Origin: Treponema sp.
GTDB taxonomy: Bacteria; Spirochaetota; Spirochaetia; Treponematales; Breznakiellaceae
Direction: 5' to 3'
Length of the DNA: 5,913 bases
Assembly: GCA_031255615.1 (NCBI GenBank)
Contig: JAIRSD010000161.1
Span: 1-5,913, forward strand
Made by a program: the position numbers and the translations under genes. This document shows positions 1 to 5,913 of the stretch, piece by piece (positions within the stretch are counted from its first letter, which is position 1; each line of letters opens with the position of its first letter). The notes beneath the pieces are model-generated. The model made no database searches, was not told where the DNA came from, and was given only the letters and a program-made list of their open reading frames with translations.

Positions 1-22
1 CCCTGCCGTTTTGCGCCTTTCT

Positions 23-49
23 GAGTTGCTGCGCTCCACGCAGCAACTC
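23..49. repeat. Perfect 11-bp palindrome downstream of the regulator gene
   Basis: Arm GAGTTGCTGCG (23-33) and its exact complement CGCAGCAACTC (39-49) enclose a 5-nt loop. A weaker 6-bp dyad with one G-T pair lies at 65-80. The GAGTT/AACTC ends resemble those of the other palindromes in the window. No T-run follows on either strand, so I do not call it an intrinsic terminator, although it lies downstream of the minus-strand gene. Confidence 0.7.
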
Positions 50-95
50 CTGTAATTGGAAACAGCCGGCCTCCGTCGGCCTAAAGCAGGGGCGG

Positions 96-123
96 GGAGT
101 TTCGCGATCCGCCGCGAAACTCA
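96..123. repeat. GGAGTTTCGCG palindrome, copy 1, overlapping the regulator stop codon
   Basis: GAGTTTCGCG (97-106) pairs perfectly with CGCGAAACTC (113-122) across a 6-nt loop. The 28-nt unit matches the copy at 995-1022 at 25 of 28 positions; differences fall in the loop and at the outermost base. The TGA stop of the minus-strand AraC gene (123-121) lies in the outer edge of this palindrome, so the element defines the end of that reading frame. Confidence 0.85.
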
Positions 124-849
124 GAAGCCTCCCGGCTGCGGCGGGGCGGGAATCCGGGCCTTTTCGAGATAGTTCCGGGGAGAACACAGATTAAGACGCT
201 TAAAAACCCGCGAAAAATAAGAGAGGCTGGCAAAGCCGAGCATATCCGCTATATCGCCGAGTCTGTGCTCCCGGTTCAATATCATCCTTTTGGCCTCCTC
301 GATTTTTAAATTCTGAATATACCGGGTAAGGGTAAGGCCGGTCTCCTTTTTGAAAAGCGATGAAAGGTAGTTGGGAGTCACCTGGATGTCCCGGGCGAGG
401 TCCCGCAGCGTACAGGGTTCAAAGAGCCGCCGCTTTATATACCGGATGGTCCGTTTTACCTGGGGGGAATAGTTTCCTTCCCGGCCTTCCCGCACCAATT
501 CGCCGTAGCGCAGTACCACATCCCGGAAGATCTTTTTCCAGTTGTCCCCGGAGGCATGTTCCTCGATTTCGTTGATATAATAATCGCTGAACATATAGCT
601 TTTCATGTCGTCGGCCCCCAGATCCGCCGCGGCCCGGCAGACAATCGCCACCAGGGCGATCAGATTATTTTTGATGGACCGCAGGGGCTGATCGGCCAGG
701 GGGAACTTGTTTATCGGCAGCTTCGGGATGGGGGTTTTCGCGTCCAGGAGCAGGGCGGTGGTGATTCGTATTTCTTCCGCCCGGGAGTAGTGTGTGTAGC
801 CGGCTAAAAGGGCTTGTTTTACCGCGTGTTCAATTTCCCAACGGTTCAT
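121..849 (-). CDS. AraC-family transcriptional regulator
   Basis: This 242-residue cytoplasmic DNA-binding protein has the two helix-turn-helix units of the AraC/XylS C-terminal domain. Helix-turn-helix 1 lies near residues 147-170 (LRDLARDIQVTPNYLSSLFK) and helix-turn-helix 2 near 197-219 (LGDIADMLGFASLSYFSRVF). The N-terminal 125 residues are helical, with a RSIKNNLIALVAIVCRAA segment at 58-74. I recall this from a subgroup of AraC regulators near sugar-catabolic genes; it is not a cupin sugar-binding domain of the classic AraC type. I chose the ATG at 849 because AAGGTGA lies just upstream. A TTG at 870 in the same frame would add seven residues but would place that ribosome site inside the gene. 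The gene is divergent from the beta-glucoside operon, so it is the likely local regulator, with the effector unknown. The C-terminal tail (PAPPQPGGF) is low complexity and ends inside a repeated palindrome. Confidence 0.92.
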   Translation of the reverse strand: MNRWEIEHAVKQALLAGYTHYSRAEEIRITTALLLDAKTPIPKLPINKFPLADQPLRSIKNNLIALVAIVCRAAADLGADDMKSYMFSDYYINEIEEHASGDNWKKIFRDVVLRYGELVREGREGNYSPQVKRTIRYIKRRLFEPCTLRDLARDIQVTPNYLSSLFKKETGLTLTRYIQNLKIEEAKRMILNREHRLGDIADMLGFASLSYFSRVFKRLNLCSPRNYLEKARIPAPPQPGGF

Positions 850-851
850 AA

Positions 852-858
852 TCACCTT
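852..858 (-). promoter_or_regulatory. Ribosome binding site that decides the regulator start
   Basis: AAGGTGA reads on the minus strand. AAGG is 5 nt from the ATG at 849. It favours that start over the upstream TTG at 870. Confidence 0.65.
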
Positions 859-863
859 AAAAA

Positions 864-923
864 AATGCAAGCCGTCTTAAAAAATTGAAAATATCGTAAC
901 ACGCCTTCCTGAATAATGCAAGC
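864..923. promoter_or_regulatory. Direct repeat AATGCAAGC pair around the regulator promoter
   Basis: The 9-mer AATGCAAGC occurs exactly at 864-872 and 915-923, 51 bp apart start to start, about five helical turns. The upstream copy overlaps the -35 hexamer of the regulator promoter and the downstream copy lies in its leader. Direct repeats on one helix face are the usual shape of AraC-type binding sites, so autoregulation is a reasonable inference, but a single pair could be chance. Confidence 0.35.
893..921 (-). promoter_or_regulatory. Sigma-70-type promoter of the regulator gene
   Basis: On the minus strand, -35 TTGCAT (921-916) is separated by exactly 17 nt from -10 TACGAT (898-893), followed by an A/T-rich stretch. 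Matches to consensus are 3/6 and 4/6. Transcription would start near 886, giving a leader of about 35 nt before the ATG at 849. Confidence 0.5.
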
Positions 924-994
924 GTCCGCCTTTCCTGGGCGGCGGTTCAGGGTTTAGCCCGGTTCCACGGAGTACGACCGCGCCGCGTTTGTCC

Positions 995-1022
995 GGAGTT
1001 TCGCGGTACGCCGCGAAACTCC
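995..1022. repeat. GGAGTTTCGCG palindrome, copy 2
   Basis: GGAGTTTCGCGG (995-1006) and CCGCGAAACTCC (1011-1022) form a perfect 12-bp stem with the 4-nt loop TACG. It is 25/28 identical to the copy at 96-123. The two copies bracket the regulator gene and its promoter. Confidence 0.9.
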
Positions 1023-1044
1023 ATAGGGCGGGTAAACGCACCAC

Positions 1045-1067
1045 GGCGCCGCGCGGAGCGCGGCGCC
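1045..1067. repeat. Perfect 10-bp GC palindrome
   Basis: GGCGCCGCGC (1045-1054) pairs with GCGCGGCGCC (1058-1067) around the 3-nt loop GGA. It is the second hairpin in the 995-1151 cluster. Confidence 0.8.
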
Positions 1068-1073
1068 TCAAAA

Positions 1074-1106
1074 GGCGGCAGCCGCGCCGGCGGCGCGGCT
1101 GCCGCC
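1074..1106. repeat. Perfect 15-bp GC palindrome
   Basis: GGCGGCAGCCGCGCC (1074-1088) is exactly complementary to GGCGCGGCTGCCGCC (1092-1106), with a GGC loop. The 13-mer GCGGCGCGGCTGC in its right half (1090-1102) recurs at 5290-5302 in the downstream repeat region, so the two regions share more than one element. Confidence 0.85.
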
Positions 1107-1122
1107 CGCGCAAGGGATAGAA

Positions 1123-1151
1123 GCGGAACAAAAACCCGCAGGGTTTTTGTT
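1123..1151. repeat. GCA-loop hairpin, copy A
   Basis: AACAAAAACCC (1127-1137) pairs perfectly with GGGTTTTTGTT (1141-1151) around loop GCA. Aligned from 1123 to the hairpin at 5356-5388, the loop and most stem positions are identical. Three stem pairs differ in a compensatory way (A-T to C-G once, C-G to G-C twice). The stem is 11 bp here and 15 bp in copy B. Confidence 0.85.
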
Positions 1152-1266
1152 GGAGCGGATAGCCCGGTCCCCGGCGCGGAGCGGCGGGGATGCGCCCAGG
1201 ATACACTCGGCATCCGGGTTTTTCTAAATTGGGGGGCGCCGCTTTCCGGGGCGGGAATCCGTTTTA

Positions 1267-2711
<1,445 letters not shown>

Positions 2712-2712
2712 C

Positions 2713-2719
2713 GGAGGGG
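2713..2719 (+). promoter_or_regulatory. Ribosome binding site of the kinase gene
   Basis: GGAGGGG lies two bases after the hydrolase stop codon and 8 nt before the ATG at 2728. Upstream in-frame GTG codons at 2698 and 2719 precede or overlap this site and are less likely starts. Confidence 0.65.
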
Positions 2720-2727
2720 TGGACGGC

Positions 2728-3732
2728 ATGAACGCATACGTTATCGATATCGGCGGGACCAATACCAAATTCGCCCTGATGAGCGGCGAGGGGGACATCC
2801 GGCTCCGCCGGCAGATTCCCACCGTGTATACTTCGGCGGAGGCCTATGTTGAAAGCCTTGTCTCCCTCATAAAGGACCATCCGGGAGAGGGAGAGGGGAT
2901 CGCCGTAAGCACCAACGGCAGAATGGACCGCGAGGGGCATACCTACCGGGCCTACACCATGAATATTCTCCGGGGGATGAATTTAAAAAACGAACTGGAG
3001 CGGCGGACAGGGCTGCCCGTGTCGGTCCTCAACGACGGATCCTCCGCGGCCCTGGGGGAATGGTGGAAAGGGGCGGGGCGGGGCAGCAAAAACTGCCTTA
3101 CCGTGGTGCTGGGCAGCGGGATGGGCGGGGGCCTGATACTCAACGGCGAACTGTACCAGGGTTCCCGCCGGAACGCGGCGATGCTCTTTTTTATGGTCAA
3201 CGGCTACGACGGAACAAAGAGCGAAATTTGCTGCCTTTCCACCACTTTTTCCCTGCTGCTTTACCAACTGGCCGCCATAAAACAAAAACCTCCGGCGGAG
3301 ATGACGGGGGATCGGTTCTTTGCATATCTTGCCGAAGGAGACGGGGCGGCCCGTACCATGCTGGACGTATACAACAGGGACATTGCCGCGGCGGTATTTA
3401 ACGCCGCCATGCTCCTGGATCTGGACTGCGTAGTCGTCTCCGGCGGGCTTGCCGAGCGGGATGAAATCATCGACGGGATCAACGAAAACCTTCGCAACAT
3501 TCCCGTCCGGGCTTTCGCGGGAATAGACGGCGGTTTCCTGGATATGCTGCTGACCGACGAAGCGGATCTCCGGGTGCAGGTAAAAAAAGGCGAACTTACC
3601 CGGGACGCGAATTTATACGGCGCCCTTTATTACATGCTCCGGGAGAGGCCGCAGAATACGCTGCGGGATACGCACCGGGGGCAAACGCCGCCCGGCGCAC
3701 AAGGGGGCATACAGGGAGGACCGGGCAAATGA
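2728..3732 (+). CDS. ROK-family sugar kinase, candidate beta-glucoside kinase
   Basis: The 334-residue protein has the ASKHA/ROK fold signatures: phosphate-1 loop DIGGTNTKFAL (7-17), catalytic Asp D103 in LNDGSSAALGE, phosphate-2 loop LGSGMGGGLILNGELYQG (128-145), and the adenosine-side VVVSGGLAE (236-244). It should transfer phosphate from ATP to a sugar hydroxyl in the cytoplasm. Two standard ROK features are missing. The sugar-contacting AGExGH segment reads NAAMLFF (149-155), so the conserved Glu is lost, and there is no CGxxGCxE zinc motif, only C168-C169. Lack of the zinc motif is shared, as I recall, with Klebsiella BglK. The neighbours, a phospho-beta-glucosidase and a non-phosphorylating symporter, favour a disaccharide or beta-glucoside substrate, but glucose or another hexose cannot be excluded. 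A Gly/Pro-rich tail of about 30 residues (305-334) extends past the normal ROK end and overlaps the next gene's ribosome site. It lies 16 nt after the hydrolase gene. Confidence 0.88.
   Translation: MNAYVIDIGGTNTKFALMSGEGDIRLRRQIPTVYTSAEAYVESLVSLIKDHPGEGEGIAVSTNGRMDREGHTYRAYTMNILRGMNLKNELERRTGLPVSVLNDGSSAALGEWWKGAGRGSKNCLTVVLGSGMGGGLILNGELYQGSRRNAAMLFFMVNGYDGTKSEICCLSTTFSLLLYQLAAIKQKPPAEMTGDRFFAYLAEGDGAARTMLDVYNRDIAAAVFNAAMLLDLDCVVVSGGLAERDEIIDGINENLRNIPVRAFAGIDGGFLDMLLTDEADLRVQVKKGELTRDANLYGALYYMLRERPQNTLRDTHRGQTPPGAQGGIQGGPGK
3713..3720 (+). promoter_or_regulatory. Ribosome binding site of the symporter gene
   Basis: AGGGAGGA lies inside the end of the kinase gene, 8 nt before the ATG at 3729. 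It supports that start and ATGA-type translational coupling. Confidence 0.75.
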
Positions 3733-5126
3733 ATCGGATAAATCGAATGGATGAGGCGCAAGAGTACGAGACCGCCAAAAAGGAACGGGTTAGTTACGGC
3801 ATCTATTTCTTCGGACAGCTTATCGTATATGTCATTGTACTGTCTTATCTGCAAATATTTCTTACGGATATCGGCATCCCCGCGGCGGCGGTGGCGGCCA
3901 TTTTTCTTGTCGCAAAAATATGGGACGCGGTAAACGATCCTCTGTTCGGCATCATCGTAAACCGGGTCAATTTTAAAAAGGGAAAATACAAACCCTGGCT
4001 AAAAATATCCGCCTTCATTATTCCGGTTTGCACCGCCGCGCTTTTTGCCATACCCGCCGGATTAAGCCTGGGCCTTAAAATTATCCTGGCGTCGGTCCTG
4101 TACATCGCCTGGGATCTAAGCTATACCCTCTGCGACATTCCGGTCTTTTCGGTGGTTACGGTCATGACCAACAACATCCAGGAACGGACCGGCATTATCG
4201 CCCGGGGACGGGTGCTAATGTTTGTCGGCGCCCTGATTACCGGAATTCTGGCGCCGATATTGTACCCCCTCGTTGGCTGGTTCAGTACCGCCGCGGTGCT
4301 GTCGCTTGTCGCCCTGGCGACCATGGTACCCCTGGGATACGCGGCAAAGGAACGCCACCAGCCGCCCGGCGGCGCGGAAAATCCCTCGATAAAGGAACTA
4401 ATCCTGGCGGTAGGTCAAAACAAATACCTCCTGCTCATGGTGATAAGTTTTATCATCGCCAACATGACCAATACGGGAGTGGCGGTAGGGGGTTATTTTG
4501 CCATCTATTGCCTGGGAGGACCGCAGATTATGTCGCTGCTCTCCCTTCTTGGCACCATCCCCGTAATGATTCTTTCGGCCTTGATTCCGGCGCTCACCAA
4601 AAAGATGGACAAATTCACCCTGCTCTTGATTGCAACCGGCGGCGCTATCATGTTGAGTATCCTGCTTTTCCTGACCGGGTATGCCAATCTGCCGGTATTT
4701 TTGGTAATCAATACCCTCCGGGGACTCTGCATCGCCCTGCCCGCAACACTAATGCCCATGTTCATCCTTGACTGCGCCGAATACGGCCTGTATAAAACCA
4801 GGAAAAATTCAACCGCCCTTTCGGTAGCCCTGCAAACTTTTTCCGCCAAAGTGTACGGCGCCCTGGCCGGCGCCATCGGAATGTTCATCCTGGGCCTTTC
4901 CGGCTTCGTAAGCGGCGTCAACGCGGTTCAACCCCCGGCCGCCATCCGCGCAATCTGGCTGCTCATCTCCATTGCCCCCATCAGCGGACTCCTCATTGCC
5001 TTCTTCATGCTGCTAACCGGTTACAAACTGCGGGACAAGGATATCCAGATCATGGCCCGGGTAAATCAGGGCGGCCTGAAGCGGGAGGACGCAGAAAAAC
5101 TACTGCCCCCCGCAATAAGCCGGTAA
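3729..5126 (+). CDS. GPH-family (MelB-like) cation:glycoside symporter
   Basis: This 465-residue inner-membrane protein of the major facilitator superfamily has about 12 hydrophobic spans and the usual GPH length. The family hallmark KIWDAVNDPLFGIIVNR (63-79) is intact and is followed by KKGKYKPWL (83-91). D66 and D70 have the spacing of the MelB cation-binding Asp55/Asp59. D136 in YTLCDIPVFS matches MelB Asp124, and K374 in TFSAKVYGA matches MelB Lys377. In my alignment the MelB sugar-binding Asp19 position is a Leu (L31), suggesting a different sugar from melibiose. It should import an unphosphorylated glycoside with Na+ or H+. The start codon overlaps the kinase stop (ATGA), so it is the last gene of the three-gene operon. 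The C-terminus ends in a short charged cytoplasmic tail. The sugar is inferred from the neighbours (a beta-glucoside such as cellobiose), not from the transporter itself. Confidence 0.93.
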   Translation: MNRINRMDEAQEYETAKKERVSYGIYFFGQLIVYVIVLSYLQIFLTDIGIPAAAVAAIFLVAKIWDAVNDPLFGIIVNRVNFKKGKYKPWLKISAFIIPVCTAALFAIPAGLSLGLKIILASVLYIAWDLSYTLCDIPVFSVVTVMTNNIQERTGIIARGRVLMFVGALITGILAPILYPLVGWFSTAAVLSLVALATMVPLGYAAKERHQPPGGAENPSIKELILAVGQNKYLLLMVISFIIANMTNTGVAVGGYFAIYCLGGPQIMSLLSLLGTIPVMILSALIPALTKKMDKFTLLLIATGGAIMLSILLFLTGYANLPVFLVINTLRGLCIALPATLMPMFILDCAEYGLYKTRKNSTALSVALQTFSAKVYGALAGAIGMFILGLSGFVSGVNAVQPPAAIRAIWLLISIAPISGLLIAFFMLLTGYKLRDKDIQIMARVNQGGLKREDAEKLLPPAISR

Positions 5127-5209
5127 AATTCCGGACTCGGCGAACGCCTGTCCCGCCGCGGTCCCGTTGTTAGCGCGGGCGTACATAAAAGCAGAGGAGG
5201 ATGGACGCA

Positions 5210-5231
5210 TTTTTGCGGCGAGCCGCAAAAA
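5210..5231. repeat. Perfect 10-bp palindrome, T5/A5 flanked
   Basis: TTTTTGCGGC (5210-5219) and GCCGCAAAAA (5222-5231) are exact complements separated by GA. A-runs rather than T-runs follow the stem on either strand, so it is not a standard terminator. It is the first hairpin of the downstream array. Confidence 0.75.
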
Positions 5232-5259
5232 CCGGGCTATCAGGGCAACCGGAGGCTGC

Positions 5260-5286
5260 CGGGGCTGCGGCTTCGCTCCGGCCCCG
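5260..5286. repeat. Imperfect GC hairpin
   Basis: CGGGGC (5260-5265) pairs with GCCCCG (5281-5286); the inner part pairs imperfectly around CTTCG. It is followed by the 13-mer at 5290-5302 shared with the palindrome at 1074-1106. Confidence 0.5.
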
Positions 5287-5332
5287 CCTGCGGCGCGGCT
5301 GCTCCGCACCCCTCCTATTCCTGCGCGGGCAA

Positions 5333-5355
5333 GGAGTTTCGCGAAGTGAAACTCC
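5333..5355. repeat. GGAGTTTC palindrome, copy 3 (shortened)
   Basis: GGAGTTTC (5333-5340) and GAAACTCC (5348-5355) flank a 7-nt centre, GCGAAGT. The outer arms equal those of the copy at 995-1022, but the inner stem is shortened. It directly abuts the GCA-loop hairpin copy B with no intervening base. Confidence 0.75.
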
Positions 5356-5388
5356 GCAGAACCAAAAGGCGCAGCCTTTTGGTTCTGC
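5356..5388. repeat. GCA-loop hairpin, copy B
   Basis: GCAGAACCAAAAGGC (5356-5370) and GCCTTTTGGTTCTGC (5374-5388) form a perfect 15-bp stem with loop GCA. It is homologous to the hairpin at 1123-1151, with three compensatory stem changes. Thus both the primary sequence family and the pairing are kept. Confidence 0.9.
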
Positions 5389-5400
5389 CTCCCCGCCGGT

Positions 5401-5443
5401 ACGGCTTTCGCCCTTCGGGCGGCTTTGCCGTTCTTCGTTTTTA
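5401..5443 (+). terminator. Possible intrinsic terminator, weak
   Basis: ACGGC (5401-5405) pairs with GCCGT (5427-5431), and inside it CGCCC (5409-5413) pairs with GGGCG (5417-5421). A T-rich tail (TTCTTCGTTTTT) follows. It lies 275 nt after the symporter stop, the T-run is interrupted, and an asymmetric internal loop separates the two 5-bp stems, so the call is tentative. Confidence 0.3.
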
Positions 5444-5450
5444 AGCGCCT

Positions 5451-5480
5451 GTTGTTCAGAAACTGAAGTTTCCGAACAAC
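5451..5480. repeat. Near-perfect 13-position palindrome
   Basis: GTTGTTCAGAAAC (5451-5463) and GTTTCCGAACAAC (5468-5480) pair at 12 of 13 positions, with one A-C mismatch, around loop TGAA. It is the last hairpin of the array that begins at 5210. Confidence 0.8.
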
Positions 5481-5557
5481 TCTGTTATGGAAAGCAACTA
5501 CTACCTTGCTTACACTACATCACCGGATAAACGAAAGAACCGGGAACAGGAATGTTA

Positions 5558-5661
5558 ACCACGAAGGGGCGCAAAGGCGAGCTGCGGCTCGCCGGGAACA
5601 CGAAGGAATGAAAAAGCGCCTCCAGTCCCCGCCTTTCGTGCGCCTTCCTCGCCTTCGTGGT
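5558..5661. repeat. CACGAAGG inverted-repeat module, about 104 nt
   Basis: Outer arms ACCACGAAGG (5558-5567) and CCTTCGTGGT (5652-5661) are exact complements. CACGAAGG recurs directly at 5599-5606, and an inverted relative CTTTCGTG lies at 5633-5640, giving two forward then two reverse copies. A perfect 7-bp hairpin, GGCGAGC with GCTCGCC (5576-5582, 5587-5593), sits in the left half. I recall CACGAAGG-type repeats between genes in several unrelated bacteria. No protein is encoded in it. Confidence 0.75.
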
Positions 5662-5741
5662 ACATTTCTTCCATCCGCATATCCAGCATATCCGGTCTTT
5701 TAGGATAAGCAGCCTACTACTGCCGCCGGCAAAACACCCCC

Positions 5742-5771
5742 TTGAACAAGCCTCAGATATTAGCGTAGGCT
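5742..5771 (+). promoter_or_regulatory. Weak promoter candidate for the last gene
   Basis: TTGAAC (5742-5747) and TAGGCT (5766-5771) are 18 nt apart and match the sigma-70 hexamers at 4/6 and 3/6. A start near 5778 would leave a leader of about 17 nt and would exclude most of the hairpin described next, so this promoter and that hairpin are alternative models. Confidence 0.22.
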
Positions 5772-5794
5772 AACATTGAGGAGGCAAACGCCTT
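5751..5794 (+). promoter_or_regulatory. Ribosome binding site divided between two hairpins
   Basis: AGGAGG (5779-5784) lies 10 nt before the ATG at 5795. Positions 5751-5764 can pair with 5769-5781 (12 pairs, one mismatch, one bulge), covering the first AGG. Then AGGC (5782-5785) can pair with GCCT (5790-5793), covering the second AGG. The two stems abut, so the whole Shine-Dalgarno sequence could be buried in a transcript that begins upstream of 5751. Confidence 0.45.
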
Positions 5795-5913
5795 ATGTCC
5801 AGGGAAGAGAAAACAAAACAGCCCAAAACGGGGCTGGCGCGGCTGTTGGAATTCGCCATGATGAAGAAGCCGCTCGTATTCGGGTCGATCGTGCTGTCGG
5901 CGGCGGCGTCCGT
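5795..5913 (+). CDS. Probable ABC transporter with membrane domain, N-terminus only
   Basis: Only the first 39 codons are in the window. The protein starts with a charged segment (MSREEKTKQPKTG), then LARLLEFAMMKKPLVFGSIV and a hydrophobic stretch rich in Ala that would begin the first membrane span. This layout, a short basic N-terminus and then an amphipathic helix leading into a membrane helix, resembles fused permease/ATP-binding ABC exporters, but no Walker motif is within reach and other membrane proteins are possible. The start is supported by AGGAGG 10 nt upstream. It is separated from the sugar operon by 668 nt of repeats, so I treat it as an independent unit. Confidence 0.55.
   Translation, partial: MSREEKTKQPKTGLARLLEFAMMKKPLVFGSIVLSAAAS

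Larger units (their letters stand above)
5127..5794. other. Repeat-rich intergenic region with no credible gene
   Basis: These 668 nt hold at least six hairpins between 5210 and 5480, a CACGAAGG inverted-repeat module at 5558-5661, and the leader of the next gene. An open frame of 109 codons starts at 5201 behind GAGGAGG, but the site abuts the ATG and the frame runs straight through the palindromes, so I do not call it a gene. No clear intrinsic terminator follows the symporter gene at close range. Confidence 0.75.

Noticed and set aside
23..49. Intrinsic terminator for the regulator gene
   Set aside because: The stem is strong, but on the minus strand it is followed by AGAAAGG rather than a T-run.
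5201..5530. Open frame of 109 codons with GAGGAGG directly before its ATG
   Set aside because: The ribosome site has no spacer, the frame runs through at least five palindromes, and the product is Arg/Ser/Pro-rich without any recognisable domain.
5558..5661. CRISPR array
   Set aside because: The repeats are 8-10 nt, partly inverted and irregularly spaced; there are no repeat-spacer units and no cas genes.
5506..5703. Short plus-strand frame across the CACGAAGG module
   Set aside because: It is only a translation of the inverted repeat, with no ribosome binding site and no protein-like composition.

Overview
The window reads as a GC-rich bacterial chromosome segment. It holds one small sugar-utilisation locus set between two stretches rich in palindromic repeats, and it ends in the first 39 codons of another gene. 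The host cannot be named from sequence alone. The general style (GPH transporter, AraC regulator, short hairpin repeats in every gap) fits a gut-type anaerobe, possibly a treponeme-like spirochaete, but that is a guess.

Layout. Positions 1-120 carry no gene, only hairpins, the last of which supplies the stop codon of the next gene. Positions 121-849 (minus) encode an AraC-family regulator with a readable promoter at 893-921. Positions 850-1331 are a divergent intergenic region with four or more perfect palindromes. Positions 1332-5126 (plus) are a tight three-gene operon: a family 1 glycoside hydrolase with the phosphate-binding signature of 6-phospho-beta-glucosidases, a ROK-family sugar kinase (16-nt gap), and a GPH-family (MelB-like) cation:glycoside symporter (4-nt ATGA overlap). 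Positions 5127-5794 are non-coding and packed with hairpins, including second copies of repeats seen at 96-123, 995-1022 and 1123-1151, plus an approximately 100-nt inverted-repeat module at 5558-5661. The gene starting at 5795 is probably an ABC transporter with a membrane-spanning N-terminus. Its Shine-Dalgarno sequence is divided between two adjacent potential hairpins.

How the genes fit together. The hydrolase appears built for a 6-phosphorylated beta-glycoside, yet no PTS component is present. The most economical reading is that the symporter imports an unphosphorylated beta-glucoside or disaccharide, the ROK kinase phosphorylates it inside the cell, and the GH1 enzyme splits the product into a sugar 6-phosphate plus the remaining sugar or aglycone. 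The AraC protein would be the local regulator. This parallels the ATP-dependent beta-glucoside kinase (BglK) route known from Klebsiella, with the unusual point that the kinase here has lost the usual sugar-contacting AGE motif of ROK proteins.

The most notable non-coding signal is a pair of homologous hairpins (1123-1151 and 5356-5388) that differ at three stem base pairs, all compensatory. A nearly identical 28-nt palindrome sits on both sides of the regulator gene, and a shortened copy lies beyond the operon.
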